A stretch of DNA of 64,000 nt from Halanaerobiales bacterium (GTDB lineage: Bacteria; Bacillota; Halanaerobiia; Halanaerobiales; DTU029). The stretch lies in NCBI GenBank assembly GCA_022360715.1, contig JAKSCG010000078.1, forward strand, positions 91,101 to 155,100, written 5' to 3'. Under the pieces are notes generated by a model. That model saw only the letters and a program-made list of their open reading frames with translations. It was not told the origin of the DNA and made no database searches. Position 1 is the stretch's first letter. Each line of letters starts with the position of its first letter. Both the position numbers and the translations under genes were made by a program. Of the stretch, positions 15,624 to 25,796 are shown one piece after another.

Positions 15624-16895
15624 TTACGGAAAGACCCCACGGAGTTTTTTAGTTTCAGCTGTTCTCTGTAAGGCAATCATATAAGCAGCAATTCTGGGAG
15701 ACACTTGATAGTCCTGATATACTTTCCAGACCTCAGCAAAGGCTTCTTCCATGATCACTGCTAATTTTTCTTTTACCTCTGCTTCCTGCCATTTAAAGGA
15801 CTCTTTATTTTGTACCCACTCAAAATAAGATACAACGACCCCACCGGCATTGGCTAAAATATCAGGTATTGCCAGGATACCCTTTTCTTCCAGAATCATA
15901 TCAGCAGCACTAGTTGTCGGTCCATTAGCCCCTTCGACAATGATTCTGGCCTGTGTTTTCCGGGCAATATCTTCAGTAATTTGATTTTCAATAGCTGCTG
16001 GAATCAGGATGTCAGCTTTCATCGTTAATAATTCCTGGTTATTGATATGTTTTACCCCTTCTTCCTGATAATCTTTCAGGAGATTACCCTTAGCATTTAC
16101 ATATTTAATTAATTGATCAACATCCAACCCCTGCTCCTGATAAATACCACTGGAGGCATCGCTTACGGCAGTAATCTTACAACCTTTTTCCTGAAGTAAT
16201 CGGGCAGCAGCATTGCCAACCTTACCAAAGCCTTGAATAGCAACTGTCTGACCAGCCAATGGTTGACCTAATTTTTTATATAAATTAACTATCGTTAACA
16301 TTACACCACGTCCGGTTGCTTCACCCCGGCCAAGACATCCTTCTAATAATAATGGTTTACCGGTAACAACAGCCGGATTATTATACCCTTTAATCATACT
16401 ATAGGTATCCATGATCCAACTCATAATCTTGGCATCAGTATTAACGTCAGGGGCCGGAATATCTATTTCCGGACCAATTATTGGTGAAATCATTGCTGTA
16501 TATCTTCTGGTCAGGCTCCTTAACTCCCTTTCCGAAAGCACAGCGGGATTACAGTGGACCCCTCCCTTGGCACCACCAAAGGGGATATTGACCAAAGCAC
16601 ATTTGAGAGTCATCCAGGCAGCCAGAGCCCTGACTTCATCTAAATCAACCTCAGGACTAAACCTGACTCCACCTTTACACGGTCCCCTGGAACTACTATG
16701 CTGCACTCGATAACCAGTAAAAACCTTAATACTACCATCATCCATCTCTACCGGAATTGATACCCGCAATTCCCGTTCCGAGTAGCGCAAAGCTTCATAG
16801 TCATTTTTGCTTAACTTTAGTTTCTCAGCAGCCAGATCAAGTATTTTTAATACTTCCTGATAAGGATTATAGCTTTTATCTGTTTCCACGCTCAT
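15624..16895 (-). CDS. gdhA: Glutamate dehydrogenase (Glu/Leu/Phe/Val dehydrogenase family)
   Basis: 423 residues, normal for hexameric bacterial enzymes. The reaction interconverts glutamate and 2-oxoglutarate plus ammonia with NAD(P). Visible motifs: GPCKGGVRF, the catalytic-lysine block VNIPFGGAKGGV, and the Rossmann motif AIQGFGKVGNAAARLL. The length and the context of a fermentative organism fit an NAD-type enzyme, but cofactor choice is not certain. Transcribed alone with its own terminator. Confidence 0.95.
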   Translation of the reverse strand: MSVETDKSYNPYQEVLKILDLAAEKLKLSKNDYEALRYSERELRVSIPVEMDDGSIKVFTGYRVQHSSSRGPCKGGVRFSPEVDLDEVRALAAWMTLKCALVNIPFGGAKGGVHCNPAVLSERELRSLTRRYTAMISPIIGPEIDIPAPDVNTDAKIMSWIMDTYSMIKGYNNPAVVTGKPLLLEGCLGRGEATGRGVMLTIVNLYKKLGQPLAGQTVAIQGFGKVGNAAARLLQEKGCKITAVSDASSGIYQEQGLDVDQLIKYVNAKGNLLKDYQEEGVKHINNQELLTMKADILIPAAIENQITEDIARKTQARIIVEGANGPTTSAADMILEEKGILAIPDILANAGGVVVSYFEWVQNKESFKWQEAEVKEKLAVIMEEAFAEVWKVYQDYQVSPRIAAYMIALQRTAETKKLRGVFP

Positions 16896-17161
16896 TCATC
16901 CATCCCCCCTAGATTGTAAAATTTACAGTGCTATTATAAATAATTGCATCTTTTTTGTCAATGTAATTACTTGTTATTTATCATAAAAAAAAAGCAAAAT
17001 TATGCTACTGCTTTTCTGAACTCCGACTGATTCTTTTTCTGCCAATGGGTATAATAATATTAATAAAAAGATTACTGGTAACAATAATTAATCTTAAGAA
17101 GGATTTTGGCCTTTAGTATAGAATTATATTAAATAAACTACATAAATGAGGAGGGTTGATC

Positions 17162-17677
17162 ATGCTATCGGAAAGATTACAGAGTGAATTAAATGAGCAG
17201 ATTAAACATGAATTATTTTCTGCTTATTACTATCTGGCTATGGCTGCTTATCTGGATAATGAAGGACTAGAAGGTTTCGCCAACTTTTTCAAGGTCCAGG
17301 CTGAAGAAGAAAAATTTCATGCGATGAAGATCTACAACTTTATTAATGAAAAGGGTGGTCGGGTTTTATTTCAGGCGATCGAACAACCAGAAAATCAGTT
17401 TGAATCAATTATTGACACCTTCAAAAAATCGCTTGAACATGAACAGTTTGTAACAAAAAGGATCTATTATTTAATGGAACTGGCCATTGAAGAAAAAGAA
17501 CATGCTACGATCAGTTTTTTAAACTGGTTTGTAGATGAACAAGTCGAAGAAGAAAACCTGATGGAAACGCATATACAAAAATTAGCAAGAGTAGGGGAAG
17601 AAGGACCAGGCATTATAATGCTTGATACGGAACTGGCTCAACGCACTTTTGTCCCACCAGCAGAAGGAGAAGCGTAA
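17162..17677 (+). CDS. ftnA: Bacterial non-haem ferritin
   Basis: 171 residues from the ATG at 17162, 7 bases after GAGGAGG. Iron-storage protein forming a 24-mer shell. The ferroxidase ligands are in the expected places: Glu17 (IKHELFSA), Glu50 and His53 (EEEKFHAMK), the ELAIEEKEHA helix and Gln in FVDEQVEEE. Stored iron and peroxide consumption help anaerobes survive oxygen exposure. Single-gene unit with a strong terminator shared with the convergent kinase gene. Confidence 0.95.
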   Translation: MLSERLQSELNEQIKHELFSAYYYLAMAAYLDNEGLEGFANFFKVQAEEEKFHAMKIYNFINEKGGRVLFQAIEQPENQFESIIDTFKKSLEHEQFVTKRIYYLMELAIEEKEHATISFLNWFVDEQVEEENLMETHIQKLARVGEEGPGIIMLDTELAQRTFVPPAEGEA

Positions 17678-17686
17678 GTAAATTAA

Positions 17687-17717
17687 AACAACCCGGCACC
17701 CAATGGGCCGGGTTGTT
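17687..17717. terminator. Bidirectional terminator between ferritin and sugar-kinase genes
   Basis: AACAACCCGG pairs perfectly with CCGGGTTGTT across an 11-base loop. It lies between the convergent stops at 17677 and 17718 and can serve both directions. Confidence 0.85.
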
Positions 17718-18707
17718 TCAGCTTGATAAGCCAATCCTCTTTTCTTCTTCCTTTAAAACTTCAATAATCATCTTATCTTGCACTAACTTTTGCTCCAGCA
17801 TGAAAGCATATAAAGCCGCACCAACTACCGGCTGTAAAATTGGTTTGAACAACCTGATATTACTCTGGTCGATATATTCAACTAGCGGATTCAGGATATA
17901 TGAACCGCCCTTAAAAACCCCACCGGAATAAGAAATCAAAATCTCCTGCTCAGGGGAAAAGTTTAATTTTTTCAGGAGTGCTTTTACGGTCAGGCTGTGT
18001 TCATAGGCTGCCTCCCGATAGAGCCGAACTGCGTTGGGGTCCCCCTCTTCAGCCGCTCGATAGAGCAGCAAAGCCAGTTCTGCAATTCTATCTCTTTTCA
18101 TTTCCAGGGTATTATATATAATTGAAATTAAATCGAAATCCCTGGTCAGTTTAAATTTTTCCCTTACGATATCATAGAGGGGAGTTTTTTCTTCCCGCCC
18201 ATCCGCCTCTTTTCCAAAAAGGGAGAGCACTTTCCGACCGAGCCAATAAGCAGAGCCTTCGTCTCCGCAAAAATAGCCCCAACCACTGGCCCGGGCAGTA
18301 TTACCATCTTGATCCCGACCAAAGCCGATCGCCCCGGTTCCACCTACCAGATTAATACCGGGTTGGACGGCTAGTGAACCGGCCCAGCCGGCCTCAACAT
18401 CATTCCCACATCTAAACCGCTCACTCTGTAAAATATTGGCGATAATCTTTTCCAGTACAGCAAGATCATCCTTTATTTCTCCGTAACCGGGTAAGCCCAA
18501 GAAAGAATAAGCCAGGTCTCTGACTGATATCCCGATCTGTTGACAGAGCTCAGTTATCCCATCTCTTAAAATAGCTTCAAAGGAAGCAAATCCAATCTGA
18601 ATATAGTGGCAAGTAGATTTGGTCAGATATGCATGAATCTTTCCTTTGCCATCTGTAATCACAAAAGCCGTTTTACTGCCGCCTCCATCTACCCCCAAAT
18701 AAAACAA
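17718..18707 (-). CDS. BadF/BadG-type ATPase, N-acetylhexosamine kinase-like
   Basis: 329 residues. The actin-like ATPase fold starts with GVDGGGSKTAFVI, the phosphate-1 loop of N-acetylglucosamine kinases. NLVGGTGAIGFG is the phosphate-2 loop, followed by RASGWGYFCGDEGSAYWLG, a hallmark of the eukaryote-like GlcNAc kinase branch. It probably phosphorylates a sugar or amino sugar brought in by the adjacent ABC transporter. It is the last gene of an operon that also has a KbaZ-like protein, which hints at galactosamine-type sugars, but the substrate is not proven. Confidence 0.85.
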   Translation of the reverse strand: MFYLGVDGGGSKTAFVITDGKGKIHAYLTKSTCHYIQIGFASFEAILRDGITELCQQIGISVRDLAYSFLGLPGYGEIKDDLAVLEKIIANILQSERFRCGNDVEAGWAGSLAVQPGINLVGGTGAIGFGRDQDGNTARASGWGYFCGDEGSAYWLGRKVLSLFGKEADGREEKTPLYDIVREKFKLTRDFDLISIIYNTLEMKRDRIAELALLLYRAAEEGDPNAVRLYREAAYEHSLTVKALLKKLNFSPEQEILISYSGGVFKGGSYILNPLVEYIDQSNIRLFKPILQPVVGAALYAFMLEQKLVQDKMIIEVLKEEEKRIGLSS

Positions 18708-18730
18708 ATTAATCGCTCCTTTTCTAATTA

Positions 18731-21652
18731 TTACTTTATTCCGACCCAGTTTAATTTGACCATTCTATGTGCTGCTTTAACATAATACGGATAGTTGTAC
18801 TGATCATCCCTGCTAATATTCTCAGCAAATATTTTCTGATAGTATTGGAGCGCCTGACTGAACTCACCAGTTTTTTCGTTAATTAACCCGGCATAAAAAT
18901 ATATCTCGGCAAATTTTTCTTCATACCTTTTTTCCATTGTTAAGCATTTCTCTATTGCTTCCCGGGCCTTCGGGTAATCCTTTTCTCTTAATCCCTCTCT
19001 AGTCAAACCGAGGTAAGTCTCTTTGTATATTTTAGAATAGGGAATAAGGTTTTCCGGATCGTGTTCATATAGATTAAAAACAGAATTTTCTAAGAGCCGG
19101 GCTGCTTTTTGGTGTTGATTAAAATTATTTAACAGATCAATCCAGACCCGAATACAGGGCTCTGATTTGGTGTCTAATTCCTCAATTAGCTGTAGCAAGG
19201 ACAAGAGTTTATCCTGGCGATTCAGAATCTGATATGACTGATACAACAGATAGAAAAAATCATTATTAATAGGTTCTCTGGAAAATCCCTTTTCGGCCAG
19301 CTCCATACTCCGGGCATAATCATTTTCATATTTTTGATAGTAATAAGCCAGGTTTCTGTAGAGCACTGAATAATGGAAATCCTGTTCGGCTAGTTCCCCC
19401 CATAATTGCTTGACCTCTTGATAGTTTTCAGCCCTATATTGTAATAAGCCATATAAATATTTGGCATTTTGCGATTGATCAAGGATACCCCCCAGAATTT
19501 TTATATCAATCGGATGATTGGGAAAAAGACAATCCAAATTCAGCTGGTCTACCGCTTGCACTAACTGTTCCCGCTTGCCGCCCTCAATCAGCTCAAGATA
19601 GTAATAACGATATGCCGATAGTAGCGAGAACGGGTTACTGCGTGCTAAATAGCTCACAATAATATCCAAACAACAGGGCCAATCCTTTATTTGATCAAAA
19701 AACCCTAATAACTGGTAAACATTCTGTTTCTGTCCCAAAATAAGTGTTTGATAGCTACTCTTTTGATTAATATGATCAAGAAGATACATAGCAATATAAT
19801 CCATCGGATGATCCTGTAAAAAATCCTCCAGAAAAGATTTAGCCTGTGCTTTTTTATCCGCTTTTAGCAAAGCATAAGCATAAAGGAGAAAACCTTTATA
19901 GTGAAACGGCTGTTGTTGCATCGCATATTCAAGTTTTGGTAATGCCTTGTCATACTTCTTCTCAATTACATAATAAAGCGCAATAAAATAGGAGGCAGTT
20001 GCAAAGTATTTAGAAGAATTGGGTACTTTAAAGAAATATTTTAAGGCTTTTTTGAGCTGTCCATTATGCCATAAGGCCACCGCGTAATAATAAATAAGTT
20101 CCCTGTCCTCGGGGTTTTCTTTAATCACCTCTGCCAGTGTCGCTAAGGCCCTTTTAAAATCATGTTTTTTCAGATAACAATTACTTTTGCGGATATAAGC
20201 CTGAATATACTCCGGATTATCATCAATAATCTGAGTATAGAGGTGCAAGGCATTATTATAAAATCTCCTCTTTTCAAAAAACAGGGCCTGAGCAAACCTT
20301 GATTCTCTGCTTTCGTCCTCACTTATATATTCTTCCCGGTCAATCATTTCCAGGGCTTGCTGATTTGTCAGGATTGTCTCCCTGATTAAAACATCTTCTC
20401 CTCTTTTCACGATAAACTCTATATCGTGGTCCATCCAGTCAAGATGAAACGGAGTCTCTACTTGATTACTATTTACAGGACTAATGTCGAGTGCGGTACT
20501 ATATACCTCTTTGTTATCAATCACAATTGCAAGCATAACCCCCGCAAAGCTGTCGGTTCCGATCAGCTTAAACTTAATTATAGAATCCTTTATTTGATAG
20601 GAAGCTATTATATCTTTGCTAGCTGCACATAGCGGCCCATTATTACCGGAATATAACCAATATTCTTTGTATAGCAACTGATTATGGGGGTCAATTAAAT
20701 TGAACTCGTTCTGAGTTTCTACTGCTCCCGTTTGTAATTCAACATAACGATCATCATTATCGGTTAACCTTTGGCACCATAATTTCCCGGCCGAAGCATT
20801 TCCCCAGGCCCAGACCTTCTTACCGGGAACCTCTCTATAATCTGCAACATGAACAACCCCACCATCTTCATCGGGATAGTATAACCCCATATAATCGTTT
20901 AAAACTTCACAACCAAAAGGTAAGGTGAAGGGTTTCATTGTATCGGTATATCGAAGATCTACTCCCTCTCCGGCAAAAGGACTATTTTCCGGGAAAGGCC
21001 AAAGGTATTTTTTTCTGCTTTCCTCCTCAATATGCCAGAGGAAAGGGTACCTAAACTCTAAACCCTCTTTTTCCAACTCAGCACTGGTCGTCCAGAAATA
21101 GTAAGAGTCAGTGTAGTCATTTGGATTATACATTCTGACTATTTGTTCTATGTATGCTTTTTCAGGAGACAATTTAATTTCAACGGAAAACCTCTGCCAT
21201 GATATCATATCAATATCATTAATAATCACCGAAGCTGAGCCATCCTGATATTCCTTGGTTATTGTATCGGTATAGTCTGCCGCAGTCGGACGGTGACCAC
21301 GGTTGGGAAAGTTAAACTCAATTCCCCCTGATGTCCAGGCGCCTGTACACCCAACCAGTCGTGGCTTAATCACTGGGTTACAATAAAAAATATCTTTCTG
21401 ATAGCGTTTATCAAAAGCTGAATATAGTTTTCCACCGAAATCGGGTAAAAAGCTGACCTTGAAGTAATCATTTTCCAAACAAAACAAACTATAATCAATT
21501 ATTTTCGCCTCATCCGATACCTTATCTTTTAACGGATAAGGATAAAAAAGTAGACTTCCCAAATACTCACTAATAAAGGGATTAAAATCAGGTTCTCCGA
21601 CCAAATAAGTCTTGATCGGTTTTGTTTCTTTATAAACCAATACCTTGTTCAT
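18731..21652 (-). CDS. DUF5107 and TPR-repeat protein
   Basis: 973 residues, no signal peptide. The N-terminal about 360 residues form a DUF5107-type beta-rich domain (LPDFGGKLYSAFDKRYQKDI, WTSGGIEFNFPNRGH, WGNASAGKLWCQRL), reminiscent of sugar-binding or aldose-epimerase-like folds. The rest, from about residue 440, is a long array of tetratricopeptide repeats. Proteins of this architecture occur in carbohydrate-utilisation operons of Firmicutes; a cytoplasmic oligosaccharide-processing enzyme is suspected but not established. It sits between the GntR regulator and the sugar kinase, 23 bases before the latter. A perfect 20-bp palindrome lies just upstream. Confidence 0.8.
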   Translation of the reverse strand: MNKVLVYKETKPIKTYLVGEPDFNPFISEYLGSLLFYPYPLKDKVSDEAKIIDYSLFCLENDYFKVSFLPDFGGKLYSAFDKRYQKDIFYCNPVIKPRLVGCTGAWTSGGIEFNFPNRGHRPTAADYTDTITKEYQDGSASVIINDIDMISWQRFSVEIKLSPEKAYIEQIVRMYNPNDYTDSYYFWTTSAELEKEGLEFRYPFLWHIEEESRKKYLWPFPENSPFAGEGVDLRYTDTMKPFTLPFGCEVLNDYMGLYYPDEDGGVVHVADYREVPGKKVWAWGNASAGKLWCQRLTDNDDRYVELQTGAVETQNEFNLIDPHNQLLYKEYWLYSGNNGPLCAASKDIIASYQIKDSIIKFKLIGTDSFAGVMLAIVIDNKEVYSTALDISPVNSNQVETPFHLDWMDHDIEFIVKRGEDVLIRETILTNQQALEMIDREEYISEDESRESRFAQALFFEKRRFYNNALHLYTQIIDDNPEYIQAYIRKSNCYLKKHDFKRALATLAEVIKENPEDRELIYYYAVALWHNGQLKKALKYFFKVPNSSKYFATASYFIALYYVIEKKYDKALPKLEYAMQQQPFHYKGFLLYAYALLKADKKAQAKSFLEDFLQDHPMDYIAMYLLDHINQKSSYQTLILGQKQNVYQLLGFFDQIKDWPCCLDIIVSYLARSNPFSLLSAYRYYYLELIEGGKREQLVQAVDQLNLDCLFPNHPIDIKILGGILDQSQNAKYLYGLLQYRAENYQEVKQLWGELAEQDFHYSVLYRNLAYYYQKYENDYARSMELAEKGFSREPINNDFFYLLYQSYQILNRQDKLLSLLQLIEELDTKSEPCIRVWIDLLNNFNQHQKAARLLENSVFNLYEHDPENLIPYSKIYKETYLGLTREGLREKDYPKAREAIEKCLTMEKRYEEKFAEIYFYAGLINEKTGEFSQALQYYQKIFAENISRDDQYNYPYYVKAAHRMVKLNWVGIK

Positions 21653-21680
21653 TATTATTCTTAACCTCCTTATTTCTAAT

Positions 21681-21700
21681 TTATTACAATATTGTAATAA
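21681..21700. promoter_or_regulatory. Perfect 20-bp palindrome upstream of the DUF5107 gene
   Basis: TTATTACAAT followed by its exact reverse complement, 29 bases before the start codon and 8 bases after the GntR stop. Candidate operator; it differs from the TTGTACTAACAA boxes assigned to the GntR regulator, so a second regulator may be involved. Confidence 0.45.
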
Positions 21701-21707
21701 TATTTAA

Positions 21708-22442
21708 CTACTTTTGCAAAACAACATGGTATTTAAACTTATCACCCCGGGCAATACTCTTGGTGTACTCAATTATTTGCTGATTATTATTATAAGTTAG
21801 TCTTTCCAGTAGCATAGCTGGCCCACCTTTGATATAACCCAGAATTTCTGCCTCTTCCTCTTTCAGTAGGGTAGAGCGAAACATCTCCTCCGCTTTGCAA
21901 AAAATAGTATTATATTTGTTAATTAATAAATCATAGAGCGGGGTAATCTCCAGATCACTCTTCGATATACCCGGAAATAAGTCATAAGGGATATAGGTAG
22001 TTTCTAAGATCATTGGTTCTTGATCAGCTAAGCGCAACCGGGTAAACTCATAAACCTGCTGACCCGGCTGAATTCTCAGTAATTCGATTATTTTGGAATT
22101 GGGTTCAATAATCTTAAAATTAAGCACACGGGAAACAGGGACTTTTCCGATTTTTTTCATCTCATCCGTAAAACTATAAAACTTCAACAAATCCTGCTGA
22201 AACTTTTTGGGGGAAACAAAAGTTCCCTTCCCCTGGATCTTATAAATATAATCTTCATTTTCCAGTTCCTGTAGGGCTTGCCTGACTGTAGCCCTACTAA
22301 TATCGTATTGCTCACAGAACTCTTTTTCCGTAAGCAGCCGATCATTCTCTTTCAATTCACGGTTTTCTATCATTGCAATAATAATCTGTTTTAGCTGATA
22401 GTAATAAGACAAAGGACTATTTCGATCAATTATTCTATTCAT
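21708..22442 (-). CDS. GntR-family regulator, HutC/NagR subfamily
   Basis: 244 residues from the ATG at 22442 (an upstream ATG at 22463 is possible). The N-terminal winged helix reads LLTEKEFCEQYDISRATVRQALQELENEDYIYKIQGKGTF. The C-terminal UTRA ligand domain includes EFTRLRLADQEPMILETTYIPYDLFPG. Such proteins usually respond to phosphorylated sugars and repress their own operon. Here it is embedded in the sugar operon, and TTGTACTAACAA boxes occur upstream of it and upstream of the first gene. Confidence 0.93.
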   Translation of the reverse strand: MNRIIDRNSPLSYYYQLKQIIIAMIENRELKENDRLLTEKEFCEQYDISRATVRQALQELENEDYIYKIQGKGTFVSPKKFQQDLLKFYSFTDEMKKIGKVPVSRVLNFKIIEPNSKIIELLRIQPGQQVYEFTRLRLADQEPMILETTYIPYDLFPGISKSDLEITPLYDLLINKYNTIFCKAEEMFRSTLLKEEEAEILGYIKGGPAMLLERLTYNNNQQIIEYTKSIARGDKFKYHVVLQK

Positions 22443-22476
22443 GCTAATTTCACATCCCATCATAAAATTTATTATA

Positions 22477-22488
22477 TTGTACTAACAA
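22477..22488. promoter_or_regulatory. TTGTACTAACAA box upstream of gntR
   Basis: Palindromic TTGT-N4-ACAA, identical in all 12 bases to the box at 27346-27357 before the first gene of the operon. HutC-type regulators bind this kind of spaced palindrome. Confidence 0.55.
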
Positions 22489-22548
22489 ATCTGAGTTAAT
22501 CTTAATTTTATTACTACGATATCCCTTTGTCAAGTAAATCAGTAAACA

Positions 22549-23397
22549 TTAACCCTTACCAATTCCCATAGTCAAACCCGCAATAAATTTCCGGGCTAAA
22601 CAACTATAAAATACTACTGATGGAAGTATTACCAGGACAACACCGGCAAATAAACCACCCCAGTCACCGGTATAAGTCAATTTGGTAACCAAAGAATATA
22701 ACCCGAGTGAAATTGTCTGCTTACTCTCAGCGCTAATAAATACTAAAGCAAGCAGAAACTCTTTCCAAAGCATCACAAAAACAAATATACCTGATGAAAT
22801 AATCCCTGACCGGGCCATTGGTAACATTATCTTGATAAAACTCTGACTAGCCGTAGCTCCATCGATCATCGCTGCTTCTTCAAGTGTTGAGGGAATTGTT
22901 TTAAAAAAGCCGATCAATAGATAAACGGTAAACGGTAAAGAAGTGATTGTATATAGCCAGACCAGTCCGATTAACGAATCTGTCGCATTTATTTTACTCA
23001 TCATCAGGTAAAGGGGAATAAAGATAGTCTGAATCGGGATACCGATCCCGATGATAAAACTGATCGTAATAGCAGCTGAACCAGGAAATTTTAGTTTGCT
23101 CAAAACATAAGAAATAGGTGTAGAGAGGATTAAAACCAATAAGGTTGAAGAAAGAACTACTATTAGACTATTCCACATAAAACGAAGCAAGCCAAAATCA
23201 GTTAATACCCTGAAATAATTATCAAACTTAAAGGTTTTTGGTAAAGCCCAAACCCCACGGTAAATTTCCCGGGTAGATTTAAAAGAAGACAGGATTAGCC
23301 AGACAAACATAAACAAGGTAAAAAGAATCCATAAAACAAGAAAGGTATTTATAATGTATTTAGGAATCTCGGCAGCTTTAAATCTCAATATTATCAC
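22549..23397 (-). CDS. ABC sugar permease, MalG/CUT1 type
   Basis: 282 residues with six predicted membrane segments. The EAA loop EEAAMIDGATASQSFIKIMLPMARSG contacts the ATPase. Membrane partner of the permease encoded just upstream, from which it is separated by 6 bases. No ATPase gene is in this operon, so a shared MsmK-type ATPase encoded elsewhere is needed, as is common for Firmicute CUT1 systems. Confidence 0.93.
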   Translation of the reverse strand: MIILRFKAAEIPKYIINTFLVLWILFTLFMFVWLILSSFKSTREIYRGVWALPKTFKFDNYFRVLTDFGLLRFMWNSLIVVLSSTLLVLILSTPISYVLSKLKFPGSAAITISFIIGIGIPIQTIFIPLYLMMSKINATDSLIGLVWLYTITSLPFTVYLLIGFFKTIPSTLEEAAMIDGATASQSFIKIMLPMARSGIISSGIFVFVMLWKEFLLALVFISAESKQTISLGLYSLVTKLTYTGDWGGLFAGVVLVILPSVVFYSCLARKFIAGLTMGIGKG

Positions 23398-23403
23398 CTT
23401 CCT

Positions 23404-24330
23404 TTAATATTCAATAACTTCTGCTTTAAATAATTTCCTGATTATGTACACCAATAAGGCAAGCATTATTAATAATACTATCGCCATAGCACTACCGTAA
23501 GCCAGTCGGTTAATCGGCGTTCGTTTGCCAAAAGAAGTCAAAAATAATTGGACTGAAATGTTCCTGATAGCTGGCGGTGCATCACTACCTGCTCCCCCTG
23601 TACTAAATACATAAAGATAACCAAAAATTTTAAAAGAAAAGATTGTCCATAATACCAGACTTGTTTCAATGATATCAGTGATCAAAGGAATAGTAATCTT
23701 AACAAATTGTTTCCAACTAGTTGCCCCGTCGATCTTGGCCGATTCGTAAAGACTATCCGGTATTCGAGCAGCAGCAGCCAGATAAATCACTATAAAAAAG
23801 CCGACATGAATCCAGACTAATAAAGATAAAGCAGCTCCAAAAATATAGTCTTCACCCATCCACCCCCGGGCTAAAAAACCCAGTCCCAGACCCTTTAAAA
23901 TACTATTTAATAATCCCCATCTTGTATTTAGGACAAAACTCCATAACAATGCCAATGCAACCGGTGATATAGTATTGGGGACAAAGAGGATCATCTGGAC
24001 AAAGTCTTTTAGTTTCCTGGATTTATAATTTGTGATTGCATAAGTAAATAGTAAAGTGATTCCCAAGATGACCACACTACCCAGCCCAACATATTTAAAC
24101 GAATTCCAGACGGTCTGTAAGAATAAATTATCACTGCTTAATTCAAGGTAGTTACCTAAACCTTTAAACTCCATTTCCGCCGTAAAACCTGACCAATCAA
24201 ACAAGCTGTAATACAAAGATTCCAAAATCGGGAAAATCATAAATATAAAATAGAATGATAAAATGGGAATCGTAGTAATCAAAATTAGACTTTTATATCT
24301 TCTCTTGAAAATCTGACTATTATAATCCAT
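23404..24330 (-). CDS. ABC sugar permease, MalF/CUT1 type
   Basis: 308 residues from the ATG at 24330, well placed after AAGGAGG. Six membrane segments, with the EAA loop ESAKIDGATSWKQFVKITIPLI. Works with the MalG-like permease and the solute-binding protein that flank it. Confidence 0.93.
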   Translation of the reverse strand: MDYNSQIFKRRYKSLILITTIPILSFYFIFMIFPILESLYYSLFDWSGFTAEMEFKGLGNYLELSSDNLFLQTVWNSFKYVGLGSVVILGITLLFTYAITNYKSRKLKDFVQMILFVPNTISPVALALLWSFVLNTRWGLLNSILKGLGLGFLARGWMGEDYIFGAALSLLVWIHVGFFIVIYLAAAARIPDSLYESAKIDGATSWKQFVKITIPLITDIIETSLVLWTIFSFKIFGYLYVFSTGGAGSDAPPAIRNISVQLFLTSFGKRTPINRLAYGSAMAIVLLIMLALLVYIIRKLFKAEVIEY

Positions 24331-24424
24331 TACTGCTCCCTCCTTGATCAATCTAACCCGGAAGAAACTGTTCTCCTTATTAATAATTTTTAATACTTCT
24401 TCCGGGTCTCCCTTCTATTTCATT

Positions 24425-25726
24425 CTATTCTCCCCTTTTTTCCCAGTAATCGACCGTTTGCTCACTCAACATTTCGGCAAATTGCTCTCCGGTAATTTTA
24501 CCGAGAAGAATCTTCGAGCATAAAGGTAAATATACTTTAGCATACCATTCAGGGTAATCGGCTTGAACACCGTCATTTAATCTAAAAGTAGAATTGGCAT
24601 TATCTAAAGCAGCTTTAGCATCCTTTAAATCGGCTGGTGCGGCAATTCCAATTCTGGGGGTCATATTCATCGTATCATCAACCCAGGCCTGAGCATATTC
24701 TTCACGGAGGAAGAAAGCTACAAATTTCTTGGCTAAGTCTGAATTATCGGAATCTTTCAGTATACTAAAGCCAATCGGGTAAGTTTCAACAGCGGTTGGA
24801 TCTCCTTCTCCATCTTCAAATGCCGGAAAGATAAAAGCTCCATATTCAAAATCGGGACCGGCTGCCTGTTTGGTTTCAACCGGAATCCATGAGCCACAGT
24901 AGAAAGTACCGGCCAATCCCATTATCCAGTCCATTTGTGGTGCCGGCCAAACACTCGATCCATAACCCTCCATGAACAGATTGTTACCTTCTTTACTAAA
25001 TGTGTATAAAACATTACCAACTTCTATCCAGCGGGGATCTCTAAAAAGTTGACCGGTGTGATCACGGGCTGCAGCATTTAGGGCTCCTGCTCCCAGTATC
25101 CGGGCAGCTGTTAAATAAGGAATATATCCCCGATATACTTCTGTCTGGATACCAAAGGCCACCGGGTCTAGGCCATTTTCCTTTAAAGTCGCGGCCATCT
25201 GTAAAAACTCTTGCCAGGTCGTTGGTGGTTCAATCCCTAGCTCTTGATAGAGATTCTTGTCATACCAGAAAGCCGATGTAATAAAGTTATAGGGAATTAT
25301 ATATAGCGCGCCATCATCACGCACATATGCACTATAAGACTCCTCAATTAATAGATCTTTAATCTGTTTACTTTCGCCCGGAACCTCCATTTCTAAAAGA
25401 TCATTCATTTTGCCAGCTATTTTATTAGCAACCAGAGCACCATATAGTTCTTCACCAGACTGGTCGACTAAATCAATATTTTCACCGGCCAGCAGTCTTG
25501 GCTTGAGTGCAGTTACAACAGCACGACCAACCCAATTAACCTTAACTTCAACCCCAAATTCTTCCTCAAAATCCTTAATTGCCTGTTCCAGTACCTGTTG
25601 CTGCGGTTCACCTTTTTCCCACATCGACCAGTAGGTAAAACTTTCTTTAGCTAAAATATTGATAGAACCTAGAAAAACTATCCCGATCATTATTCCAATA
25701 ACCAACAATATCTTGCTAGATTTCAT
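24425..25726 (-). CDS. Sugar ABC transporter solute-binding protein (family 1)
   Basis: 433 residues. A signal peptide of about 26 residues ends near SINILAKES and has no cysteine, so this is not a lipoprotein. The mature part has the family-1 pattern (VLEQAIKDFEEEFGVEVKV, then PYNFITSAFWYDKNLYQELG, PTTWQEF). It captures a sugar or amino sugar for the two adjacent permeases. A free, non-lipidated binding protein is what a diderm with a periplasm would use. Confidence 0.93.
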   Translation of the reverse strand: MKSSKILLVIGIMIGIVFLGSINILAKESFTYWSMWEKGEPQQQVLEQAIKDFEEEFGVEVKVNWVGRAVVTALKPRLLAGENIDLVDQSGEELYGALVANKIAGKMNDLLEMEVPGESKQIKDLLIEESYSAYVRDDGALYIIPYNFITSAFWYDKNLYQELGIEPPTTWQEFLQMAATLKENGLDPVAFGIQTEVYRGYIPYLTAARILGAGALNAAARDHTGQLFRDPRWIEVGNVLYTFSKEGNNLFMEGYGSSVWPAPQMDWIMGLAGTFYCGSWIPVETKQAAGPDFEYGAFIFPAFEDGEGDPTAVETYPIGFSILKDSDNSDLAKKFVAFFLREEYAQAWVDDTMNMTPRIGIAAPADLKDAKAALDNANSTFRLNDGVQADYPEWYAKVYLPLCSKILLGKITGEQFAEMLSEQTVDYWEKRGE

Positions 25727-25796
25727 GATTATCCCCCTTCTTATAATCCTATTACTGCCATAATTTATAATCTTCTTTTTTATCCCTCCTTTAATC

